From: Bacillota bacterium
GTDB taxonomy: Bacteria > Bacillota > Clostridia > Tissierellales > Tissierellaceae
Direction: 5' to 3'
DNA length: 47,434 nt
NCBI GenBank assembly: GCA_030602225.1
Contig: JAUWAD010000005.1
Location: forward strand, 1 to 47,434
Positions 32,223 to 37,659 of the stretch are shown piece by piece (within the stretch, counting starts at the first letter, position 1; each line of letters begins with the position of its first letter). Made by a program: the position numbers and the translations under genes. The notes under the pieces were generated by a model. It saw only the letters and a program-made list of their open reading frames with translations. It was not told the DNA's origin and did no database searches.

Positions 32223-32299
32223 CCTTTGTTCACAAGCTCTTCAGCTTTTTGATCACTTACTCTTGAAACTACTACATTTTCATTTTTTACACACTTCAT
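32219..32299 (-). CDS. First half of a split small gene
   Basis: The 26-aa frame has AAAGGAGAAATT before ATG 32299 and reads MKCVKNENVVVSRVSDQKAE then ELVNKG, stopping at TGA. Known family members continue with GWKY and a Lys-rich tail, which is found in another frame just downstream. A sequencing error or a true pseudogene is possible. Confidence 0.5.
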   Translation of the reverse strand: MKCVKNENVVVSRVSDQKAEELVNKG

Positions 32300-32464
32300 A
32301 ATTTCTCCTTTAATATTCTCAGTCTTTCTATTTGCTGTGTACTTTCAGTAAGATTTATTTGCTCTAAGACTTCTTGGCAATATCTAAAGCGACTTGATAT
32401 TTACCATTTTAATACCTAAAATTATATATTCTAAGGCTTGCTTAGTTGTTAGTTCTACCTTCAT
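32296..32464 (-). CDS. Small protein with CTT-TAG frameshift site
   Basis: Frame 0 runs for 26 aa (MKVELTTKQALEYIILGIKM then VNIKSL) and meets TAG. The +1 frame from there reads RYCQEVLEQINLTESTQQIE then RLRILKEKL, ends at TGA overlapping the next ATG, and looks fully coding. The sequence CTT TAG at the junction has the same form as the RF2 +1 shift (CTT TGA). The predicted product is 55 aa. It may also be a one-base assembly error. GAGAGAAGATAAA is upstream. Confidence 0.5.
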
Positions 32465-32492
32465 TTTATCTTCTCTCCTTTTAAGTATCCAT

Positions 32493-32505
32493 GTCAATTT
32501 TTGAC
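32493..32505 (+). promoter_or_regulatory. Dispersed palindrome, site 7
   Basis: GTCAA-TTT-TTGAC with TTTGCTTG following on the + strand. It overlaps the stop codon of the leftward gene 32494-32787. Confidence 0.7.
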
Positions 32506-32787
32506 TTTGCTTGGATGATAAATTCCTGCTTTCTTCTTTTCATCTATAGTATAAAACCTAAATAGGAACTGTCTGTTCCTGTTAGGATTAATATATCTAC
32601 TTTTGGTGTTAATCTTAATACTCTCCTTTAAAAGGACTTGTGGCATGAAGTGCAGTAAGATAAACTTCATGCCAGGTTCATAATCCCAAAGATCTATAGA
32701 TTTATTTATCATAGATTTTGGATTCTCCTCTGCCCAGGTTCTGCCTGTGACTAAGGCCAGAATAAAATTTAGTGTCTTTTCTTGCAT
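32494..32787 (-). CDS. Hypothetical protein
   Basis: The 97-aa protein has GGAGGTTTGA before its ATG. Helical segments rich in Trp and Leu (LNFILALVTGRTWAEENPKS, MKFILLHFMPQVLL) are followed by a basic C-terminus (YINPNRNRQFLF, KKKAGIYHPSKVKN). It could be membrane-associated or bind nucleic acid. Its stop overlaps palindrome site 7. Confidence 0.6.
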   Translation of the reverse strand: MQEKTLNFILALVTGRTWAEENPKSMINKSIDLWDYEPGMKFILLHFMPQVLLKESIKINTKSRYINPNRNRQFLFRFYTIDEKKKAGIYHPSKVKN

Positions 32788-32803
32788 TCAAACCTCCAAG
32801 AGA

Positions 32804-32825
32804 CTGTAAGAATTGCCTCTTACAG
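32804..32825 (-). other. Small hairpin
   Basis: CTGTAAGA/TCTTACAG forms a perfect 8-bp stem with a 6-base loop, after the stop of the gene at 32838 and before the next ribosome binding site. There is no U-run, so it may stabilise or process the transcript rather than end it. Confidence 0.45.
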
Positions 32826-32837
32826 CCTGTTGAGGAT

Positions 32838-32996
32838 TTAATTGGTAGTTTCAAGTTCCTTCTTTGCGAGTTCACCAAGCTCCTGTCTGTCTGCAGCAGA
32901 AAGTTCTTTAAGCTCTGTCATACTAACCCTATTAAAGTCATCTCCGAAATAGGTTCTGATAGCCTTTACATTGCTCATTTCCTGTGTTTCAGTCAT
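32838..32996 (-). CDS. Hypothetical acidic small protein
   Basis: The 52-aa frame has AAAGGAGGTGATTAAC before ATG 32996. It reads TETQEMSNVKAIRTYFGDDF and MTELKELSAADRQELGELAK. This form (VKA-x-x-x-YF, then helix LKELSAADRQEL) is common among conserved phage proteins of unknown function. Expression as a single small helical protein is likely. Confidence 0.6.
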   Translation of the reverse strand: MTETQEMSNVKAIRTYFGDDFNRVSMTELKELSAADRQELGELAKKELETTN

Positions 32997-33002
32997 TGTT
33001 AA

Positions 33003-33203
33003 TCACCTCCTTTGTCTCAAATAAAAGTTAAGATGTACATTAAAAGGTAAATAGGATAGTGCTTCATTTAAACTTGTAGGATATGCAAGTGCAAGCTCTG
33101 CTAATGGCCAACCCTCTTTTGGTGGAGTGAACTCCTTGCAGGTCTTTGAATCGTGCATAACTTCCCTGCAAGGTGTATTGCATCTATTACAGTCTGATCT
33201 CAT
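33003..33203 (-). CDS. Cys-rich small protein
   Basis: The 66-aa protein has GGAGGTAACT before its ATG. CNRCNTPCREVMHDSKTC (positions 5-22) forms a likely zinc-binding cluster; the rest is helical with aromatic residues (LSYLPFNVHLNFYL). It is the first full-sized gene after the promoter at 33278. The function is unknown. Confidence 0.65.
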   Translation of the reverse strand: MRSDCNRCNTPCREVMHDSKTCKEFTPPKEGWPLAELALAYPTSLNEALSYLPFNVHLNFYLRQRR

Positions 33204-33205
33204 AG

Positions 33206-33232
33206 TTACCTCCTTTTGTTAAGATCTTCCAT
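33206..33232 (-). CDS. Possible 8-aa leader peptide
   Basis: ATG 33232 follows GGGAGGAGTTATA and codes MEDLNKRR, then TAA. The stop overlaps the ribosome binding site of the gene at 33203. It may be a leader peptide that controls access to that site, or a chance frame. Confidence 0.35.
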   Translation of the reverse strand: MEDLNKRR

Positions 33233-33277
33233 TATAACTCCTCCCTTTATTTAATTAATTTCAGTTTTAATAAGTAC

Positions 33278-33306
33278 ATTTTAACATATTTACACCCAGT
33301 TGTCAA
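33278..33306 (-). promoter_or_regulatory. Leftward promoter
   Basis: On the minus strand TTGACA is followed by 17 bases and TAAAAT, with TGT just upstream of the -10. It shares CTTGACAACTG with the promoter at 25869. It drives the genes from 33203 leftward. Confidence 0.75.
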
Positions 33307-33348
33307 GAACTAATTTCAAGTTACCATGTATATATTACAGGTAACATT

Positions 33349-33655
33349 GAACGGTGAACGAAAATAACATTGTACGAGAACACGGAACGGTGAACATTCT
33401 CTACCCTTTTCGGGTCAAAATAATTGACCTTGCTCAGATTCTCTCAGTTTTATCCTTTTAAGCTCTTTCTTTTCTTATTAATAATATATCTTATATATAT
33501 AATATTATTTATATATTAATTTAGGCTAAGAGAGAAATAAAAGACTTTAAAGAAGAGCTTAGAACATCTAAGCTAGGTCAACAAAATGGCACCGAAAAGC
33601 ACAGGGAATGTTCACCGTTCACCCGATATGGTAACATGTTCAATGTTCACCGTTC
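33349..33655. other. Candidate replication origin or operator region
   Basis: GAACGGTGAAC occurs at 33349 and 33385 (with a degenerate copy near 33371), and its reverse GTTCACCGTTC at 33610 and 33645. Between them lie a GTCAA/TTGAC palindrome (33414), inverted AAGCTCTT/AAGAGCTT segments and a very AT-rich stretch (~33480-33522), symmetrical about the centre. A second palindrome follows at 33684. Inverted iterons around an easily melted core are typical of origins or large operators. No gene is found in 33233-33705. Confidence 0.55.
33414..33428 (+). promoter_or_regulatory. Dispersed palindrome, site 8 (5-base spacer)
   Basis: GTCAA-AATAA-TTGAC followed by CTTGCTCA, inside the origin-like region. 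The arms extend by one base (GGTCAA/TTGACC). Confidence 0.55.
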
Positions 33656-33683
33656 TATACCTTAAATCCTTCTCAGCTCCATA

Positions 33684-33696
33684 GTCAATAATTGAC
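33684..33696 (+). promoter_or_regulatory. Dispersed palindrome, site 9
   Basis: GTCAA-TAA-TTGAC followed by TTTGCTTA, beside the right edge of the origin-like region. Confidence 0.75.
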
Positions 33697-33705
33697 TTTG
33701 CTTAG

Positions 33706-33849
33706 TTATTTTAAGACTATATCAACTATTTCAGTTTGTAGTTTAAGAATTTCTTTTAAAACTTTTAACTCTACTTCTCGCTCCTTAATTTTCTTTTGTG
33801 TTATTTCTCTTTGGTTGATTAAGTCTATCTTTTGATCTTTAGTAAACAT
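33706..33849 (-). CDS. Small coiled-coil protein
   Basis: The 47-aa frame has AAAGGAGATTGCT before ATG 33849. It is a single long charged helix (REITQKKIKEREVELKVL) with heptad-like Leu/Ile spacing. It may be a dimerisation module. The function is unknown. Confidence 0.5.
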   Translation of the reverse strand: MFTKDQKIDLINQREITQKKIKEREVELKVLKEILKLQTEIVDIVLK

Positions 33850-33898
33850 AGCAATCTCCTTTCAGAGCAGTTTATAGACTTACTCAGGTCTTGGTTGC

Positions 33899-34051
33899 TT
33901 AGTGAAAGTACCTGTAATAATTCCTGTAGAAGTTATCTTCTGGGTCTCTACTCTTTATTATCATCAGATCAATCAGCTCTCTAGTAGTTTGATTACAGAT
34001 AGTGTAAAGGCTGTCTAACTCAAGAAAGTCAAGTATTCTAACAAAGTACAT
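33899..34051 (-). CDS. Hypothetical small protein
   Basis: The 50-aa frame has AAAGGAGACTACT before ATG 34051. It is helical with many Tyr/Arg at the end (NFYRNYYRYFH). The function is unknown. Confidence 0.5.
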   Translation of the reverse strand: MYFVRILDFLELDSLYTICNQTTRELIDLMIIKSRDPEDNFYRNYYRYFH

Positions 34052-34074
34052 AGTAGTCTCCTTTTAAGGTTTAT

Positions 34075-34245
34075 TTATTCATCTGTTAAAAGATCTCCCA
34101 GCATAATCTCAGTGATATCTGTAAGTGCTTCATCCAGTGTAATATGCCGATCAGTGTAATCATACATAATATCATTAAGCCTTTTCTTATAATTATCAGA
34201 TAATAGGCTGGTATCAACATCAGCCTTAATAATTATAGCTGTCAT
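34075..34245 (-). CDS. Hypothetical acidic small protein
   Basis: The start at 34245 (MTAIIIKADVD) follows AAAGGGGGTAATTCT. The 56-aa protein is acidic (RHITLDEALTDITEIMLGDL). The function is unknown. Confidence 0.55.
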   Translation of the reverse strand: MTAIIIKADVDTSLLSDNYKKRLNDIMYDYTDRHITLDEALTDITEIMLGDLLTDE

Positions 34246-34266
34246 AGAATTACCCCCTTTCAAGAT

Positions 34267-34440
34267 TTACTTAGTTATTTCAATGTAAGTATTTCCATTG
34301 TCATCTCCAAAACCAGCCTGTTTGAAAAGTTCTGCTAATTCAATAACTGATATTTCTCTATCACCTGATAGTACTTCAGCTTTCTTTTCCAATCTTGGTG
34401 GTATAATAATATTCATAGATATTCTGATTCGAGTAAGCAT
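34267..34440 (-). CDS. Possible small DNA-binding protein
   Basis: The 57-aa frame has AAAGGAGGTGATTAT before ATG 34440. The pattern MNIIIPPRLEKKAEVLSGDR then VIELAELFKQ is a strand followed by two helices and hints at a ribbon-helix-helix or small DNA-binding fold. This is inference only. Confidence 0.5.
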   Translation of the reverse strand: MLTRIRISMNIIIPPRLEKKAEVLSGDREISVIELAELFKQAGFGDDNGNTYIEITK

Positions 34441-34476
34441 ATAATCACCTCCTTTTAAGGTTACTTGTTGTTACTG

Positions 34477-34652
34477 TTACCAGCAATCAATCCACACTCC
34501 TTTTACTTTTTCAGCACAGGATGTATGAGCGTATCTTGTTGGAACTGTTGAGCTGTCAAGATATTTCATACGATTAAAGATTGGATTTTTACAGATATAA
34601 CATATAGCTTTAATTTTCTTTTCTCTGTTATACCTGTATCTTCTTTTTTCAT
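34477..34652 (-). CDS. Small zinc-finger gene with frame break in an A-run
   Basis: From ATG 34652, frame 0 stops after 28 aa. The -1 frame reads on from the A6 run as KRRYRYNREKKIKAICYICK, then FNRMKYLDS, AHTSCAEKVKG and DCW, which is clearly a zinc-finger-like protein. One extra A in the run, or slippage, would restore a 58-aa product. GAGAGGTTAAA lies upstream. It is either an assembly error or programmed slippage. Confidence 0.5.
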
Positions 34653-34705
34653 TTTAACCTCTCACTTAGTTGTTATTAATCTTGCCAGATACTTATGACT
34701 GTTGA

Positions 34706-34718
34706 CCAGCAAAGCTGG
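34706..34718. other. Small hairpin after the gene at 34720
   Basis: CCAGC-AAA-GCTGG immediately follows the stop of the gene at 34720 on the minus strand. No U-run is present. It is a possible transcript-stability element. Confidence 0.35.
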
Positions 34719-34719
34719 C

Positions 34720-35139
34720 TTATGATTTAATTTTGTTGATTGCCGCTGTTGCCTCTTCATGACTATGACCTTGTTCAATGAAATAGTCATAAAGTGCTGA
34801 CTGCTTAATCCCGCCTCTTTTGGCAGCCACTGCGTCGGGATCTTTGAAATAGAAGCCAGCTTCAGTGTGGACGATTTTAAACTTCTTGTCGCAGAGATCA
34901 TCATAACGCTCATTCATCTTATCAGCTCGTTCAGCATCAGAGAACTCTGTTCCGCCCATTGCCGAAATGATATCTGCTTCATATTGTTTGAAGCCATAGA
35001 GCTGTAAGAAGAGTTTGCCTTCAGGTGTAACCAGATTTAAATCGAATGCAGTTTCAATTGTTACAATGTTGTTAGTTTCAGCATCAAATAACCATTGCCT
35101 GCGTATCTTTTTTGTTACTTTAATTTTGTCTTCACTCAT
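34720..35139 (-). CDS. Hypothetical protein
   Basis: The start at 35139 (MSEDKIKVTKKI) follows GGAGGGATATATC. The 139-aa protein has a beta-rich N-terminal half (RRQWLFDAETNNIVTIETAF) and helical acidic segments (MNERYDDLCDKKFKIVH). It ends FIEQGHSHEEATAAINKI, similar in form to the C-terminal tails of 29066 and 30095. The base usage is less AT-rich than its neighbours. The upstream leader has a GGCGC-AAT-GCGCC hairpin. Confidence 0.6.
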   Translation of the reverse strand: MSEDKIKVTKKIRRQWLFDAETNNIVTIETAFDLNLVTPEGKLFLQLYGFKQYEADIISAMGGTEFSDAERADKMNERYDDLCDKKFKIVHTEAGFYFKDPDAVAAKRGGIKQSALYDYFIEQGHSHEEATAAINKIKS

Positions 35140-35155
35140 GATATATCCCTCCATC

Positions 35156-35168
35156 GGCGCAATGCGCC
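35156..35168 (-). promoter_or_regulatory. Leader hairpin before the 34720 gene
   Basis: GGCGC-AAT-GCGCC forms a 5-bp GC-rich hairpin just upstream of the GGAGGG ribosome binding site of the gene starting at 35139. It may control access to that site. Confidence 0.45.
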
Positions 35169-35244
35169 TAGGTTATGCCATAAGCATCTGACAAGATCAA
35201 TAACATCAAATTGTCAAAGAGCATTGGAAAGTACTAATCATTTT

Positions 35245-35277
35245 ACAATACACTCAACTATTTGTTAAGTGTATTGT
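35245..35277 (-). other. Stem-loop after the 34-aa gene
   Basis: ACAATACACT pairs with AGTGTATTGT over 10 bp, plus an inner 3-bp AAC/GTT after one mismatch. It lies 8 bases after the stop of the 34-aa gene at 35285. No U-run follows, so it could process or partially stop transcripts. Confidence 0.5.
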
Positions 35278-35284
35278 GAAACAA

Positions 35285-35389
35285 TTAATCCCACATATGT
35301 CTAAATTCATCCCGCACTGAAAATAACCAGTCAGGTAATCCGTCTATTTCAGCATGTAATATGGTTAAGAGTTGCTTTTCTCTCCACAT
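35285..35389 (-). CDS. Tiny protein (34 aa)
   Basis: This 34-aa frame has a strong GGGAGGTTCATT before ATG 35389 and codes MWREKQLLTILHAEIDGLPD then WLFSVRDEFRHMWD. Its leader repeats the 24-base sequence seen before the next gene upstream. It is probably an early host-takeover peptide. The function is unknown. Confidence 0.55.
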   Translation of the reverse strand: MWREKQLLTILHAEIDGLPDWLFSVRDEFRHMWD

Positions 35390-35402
35390 AATGAACCTCC
35401 CG

Positions 35403-35426
35403 AAGTTAGAGTTATTTAAAAGAACA
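35403..35426 (-). repeat. 24-base leader repeat, copy A
   Basis: This block matches 35587-35610 in 23 of 24 positions. Each copy sits just before the ribosome binding site of a tiny leftward gene, so both mRNAs share a leader sequence. Confidence 0.6.
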
Positions 35427-35436
35427 CTTGAAATGA

Positions 35437-35574
35437 TTAACCAAGATCGAAATATAATCTATACTGTGGGAGATACCGTCGTTGACAACGAACTCCCGCA
35501 TTTAATATATCTTTAGTATCGCCATTTCTCTCTTCAATAAAGCCTACTAGTTCACGAAACCTGATATAAAACAT
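35437..35574 (-). CDS. Tiny protein (45 aa), first gene of the leftward operon
   Basis: The 45-aa frame has AGGAGATTATT before ATG 35574. It codes MFYIRFRELVGFIEERN and a basic C-terminus (GVRCQRRYLPQYRLYFDLG). It lies directly downstream of the promoter at 35630, so it is probably expressed first. The function is unknown. Confidence 0.55.
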   Translation of the reverse strand: MFYIRFRELVGFIEERNGDTKDILNAGVRCQRRYLPQYRLYFDLG

Positions 35575-35586
35575 AATAATCTCCTA

Positions 35587-35610
35587 AAGTTAGAGTTATG
35601 TAAAAGAACA
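35587..35610 (-). repeat. 24-base leader repeat, copy B
   Basis: Second copy of the leader block (see 35403-35426). It lies between the promoter at 35630 and the ribosome binding site of the 45-aa gene. Confidence 0.6.
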
Positions 35611-35629
35611 AAATTTCAAATTCAACTGC

Positions 35630-35658
35630 ATTAAATCACAAATTTGAACATTTGTCAA
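35630..35658 (-). promoter_or_regulatory. Main leftward promoter
   Basis: On the minus strand TTGACA is followed by 17 bases and TTTAAT, with TGA just before the -10. It opens the leftward operon, whose first gene starts at 35574. Confidence 0.75.
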
Positions 35659-35671
35659 CAAAAATATGACG

Positions 35672-35747
35672 CTGGTGTCTAACATATTGAAATGATTACA
35701 TATTCCTGTGCCTCTGCTTGGAAGTAAAAGCCTGGTATTAACACCAG
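35672..35747. promoter_or_regulatory. Repeated CTGGT elements between divergent promoters
   Basis: CTGGTGTCTAA (35672) is matched by the reverse TTAACACCAG inside the small hairpin CTGGT-ATTAAC-ACCAG (35732-35747). They lie between the leftward promoter and the rightward one and may be operator half-sites. The rest of 35748-35904 has a short AAGACCCC direct repeat and nothing else I can name. Confidence 0.35.
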
Positions 35748-35904
35748 ATGAAGACCCCCAAGACCCCAAGAGCCTCAGCAGGCGTCAATGATAGGATACT
35801 ATTTTACACCCAGACAAAAAATAAACAGTTCACTTAACTGCAAAGCAGCTGAAAGATGAAGGGTATATTTTGATGTGAAAATGTTGTTCACTAGAAAATA
35901 ATTC

Positions 35905-35933
35905 TTGACAACTTATGATTTTTGTGGTATGGA
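35905..35933 (+). promoter_or_regulatory. Rightward promoter for the structural operon
   Basis: TTGACA (35905-35910), 17 bases, then TATGGA with TGG just before it (extended -10). It precedes the first rightward gene at 35974 and shares CTTGACAACT with two leftward promoters. Confidence 0.65.
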
Positions 35934-35973
35934 TGACTATGTTAAATCTCTATATTCATTGGAGGATCTTTAA

Positions 35974-36417
35974 GTGTTAGATATAGATACTGAAGTATTA
36001 CTTGACATGAATGAGAAGGGACTTACTTTTAAAGAGCAGGCTGAAGAACTTGGCTGTTCTCCTACTACTATATCTAATAGAATTGCTAAGATTCAGCAAG
36101 AGCAGGGAATCTTAATGAAGTACAGAACCCTCCAATCCCTTCAACTTACCAGTATACAAGCTAAAATCCTTGAAAGTATAACACCAGAAAAAATTGACCA
36201 GGCACCTTTAAGAGATCTTGTTGTTGCCTTTAAAATATTAAAGGATAAAGAACTTGTAGTAGATGGGAAACCTTCTGAGATTAAAGGGCTTGTTAGTTAT
36301 CTGATAAAAATGGAAAGAGAACAACTTGTCCTTAGTCAAGCTGAAGAAGTTATTGTTGAAGGGGAAGTTGAGGAATCTGGTTCTGTTGAAGATCCGGATT
36401 ATATTCCTGAGTTATAA
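35974..36417 (+). CDS. Helix-turn-helix protein, candidate small terminase
   Basis: The 147-aa protein starts at GTG with GGAGG before it. Residues ~15-40 (LTFKEQAEELGCSPTTISNRI) form a helix-turn-helix. A helical region and an acidic C-terminus (EVIVEGEVEESGSVEDPDYI) follow. Its place at the head of the packaging and structural operon, two genes before the large terminase, fits a small terminase that recognises DNA. A transcription regulator is the alternative. Confidence 0.55.
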   Translation: MLDIDTEVLLDMNEKGLTFKEQAEELGCSPTTISNRIAKIQQEQGILMKYRTLQSLQLTSIQAKILESITPEKIDQAPLRDLVVAFKILKDKELVVDGKPSEIKGLVSYLIKMEREQLVLSQAEEVIVEGEVEESGSVEDPDYIPEL

Positions 36418-36429
36418 CTAAGGAGAGAA

Positions 36430-36442
36430 GTCAATAATTGAC
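36430..36442 (+). promoter_or_regulatory. Dispersed palindrome, site 10
   Basis: GTCAA-TAA-TTGAC with AATACTGA following, on the + strand. It lies between the AGGAG at 36421 and the ATG at 36452, so it separates ribosome binding site and start. Confidence 0.7.
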
Positions 36443-36451
36443 AATACTGAT

Positions 36452-37486
36452 ATGCCAGATGTAGCAAGACTAAAACAGAAAGAAGACTTTTATAAAAGGA
36501 TGAGAGGAGTTAAACAGCTCGTAACAGAGTATTTAACTCCAGCAGCTAGAGTTGGTGGAGCTTTAGTAAGTGCTACTAAAGGAGAACCTTTAGATATTAC
36601 TGACACAGAAGTAATTGAAGGCGTTCTTTCTGGTCTTGTTGGTGGTGCTCCTGGAGGATTACCAGCAGGTACTGTGGGTACAGGAGTTACAAGAAGTGAG
36701 GCATTGAAGCAGCTTGGAAAGAGTGCAACCCTTTTTAGAAGGCCTCAATTAAAGGGGACTAAGTTTGAAGGTCATATGAGACCCAAGATTCCTAAATGGG
36801 ATATTCGAGATGTGGCAGCTAGTATAAGAAGAGCACCAAAAGAAGAACTTGATCCTATTTTATTTACTAAATATGCTGAATTAGAACCTGGTATACTGGC
36901 CCGTAACCTACGAACTGCTGGAGGGCCAAGAGAGTCAGGAATTCAACTTAGTCCAGAAGCACGAGGAGGAGAGTTCTTTCATGAATTGACACATGCAAGT
37001 TCTTATGCTAAAAGAGGAAAACCTTCACTAGAAGGTTACTTAGCAGACTTACTTGAAACATCTACAGAGGCTGCAAGAGGATTACTTAGTAAAATTTCTG
37101 TGAAAGGAAAGAGGGGTTTTTATACAGATCAACCAATAGAGAAACACGCAAGACTTGTTCCTTGGGCATTACCTAAGAAAGGAGAGATTACTTCTAAAGA
37201 GTTTAGTAGAATATTCAGTAAGGCTGCAAAAGTTACTATAGGGCAGGTTAAAGGTAAAGCTCCTAAATTCCACAAAAAAATTTTAAAAGAGGTTGCTAAA
37301 GGATATAAAACAAGAGCTCGTACTAAAAGGAGAATGGAAAGTGAAGGCCTCATAAAAGAGTCAAAAGGAACTATAGAGCTTCCAGGACTCCCAATGAAAA
37401 CAGATGATATAGTTAAACTAATTGAAAAACTTCCAGTAAGAGAAATTAAGAAATTAAGGAAAGGAATAAAAAGAAAGGCTGATTAA
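36452..37486 (+). CDS. HExxH-containing protein next to terminase
   Basis: The 344-aa protein has a helical N-terminus and a Gly/Ala-rich stretch (VLSGLVGGAPGGLPAGTVG). FFHELTHASSYAKRG (HELTH at 177-181) and QPIEKHAR (E230) together suit a zinc metallopeptidase-type site (HExxH plus distant Glu). The C-terminus is Lys/Arg-rich. No propeptide or known assembly protease family is obvious. A role in head maturation or an internal host-directed protein is possible. AGGAG lies 26 bases before the ATG, beyond palindrome site 10. Confidence 0.6.
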   Translation: MPDVARLKQKEDFYKRMRGVKQLVTEYLTPAARVGGALVSATKGEPLDITDTEVIEGVLSGLVGGAPGGLPAGTVGTGVTRSEALKQLGKSATLFRRPQLKGTKFEGHMRPKIPKWDIRDVAASIRRAPKEELDPILFTKYAELEPGILARNLRTAGGPRESGIQLSPEARGGEFFHELTHASSYAKRGKPSLEGYLADLLETSTEAARGLLSKISVKGKRGFYTDQPIEKHARLVPWALPKKGEITSKEFSRIFSKAAKVTIGQVKGKAPKFHKKILKEVAKGYKTRARTKRRMESEGLIKESKGTIELPGLPMKTDDIVKLIEKLPVREIKKLRKGIKRKAD

Positions 37487-37635
37487 TGCCAGAGAAACTT
37501 GAGAAATTACTGAGAAAACAAGCAAATAAGAAAGGTCTTTCTGGTAAAGATCTTAAAAGATATGTGTATGGAGCCTTGGTAAATAGAGGATGGAAGTCAA
37601 AAAAGAGAAGGAGAAATAAAGTTGCTAAAATATAA
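37486..37635 (+). CDS. Tiny basic protein
   Basis: The 49-aa frame starts at the TAATG overlap with the gene above and codes PEKLEKLLRKQANKKGLSGK, followed by NRGWKSKKRRRNKVAKI. It is highly basic and could bind DNA. It lies directly before the large terminase. Translation is supported by coupling only. Confidence 0.5.
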   Translation: MPEKLEKLLRKQANKKGLSGKDLKRYVYGALVNRGWKSKKRRRNKVAKI

Positions 37636-37659
37636 CTGCCAGTTGGGGCAAGCTAAGTT

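Noticed and set aside
32219-32299. TGA read as tryptophan (alternative genetic code)
   Set aside because: TGA ends other genes normally (for example the polymerase at 15572), and Trp is TGG everywhere I looked.
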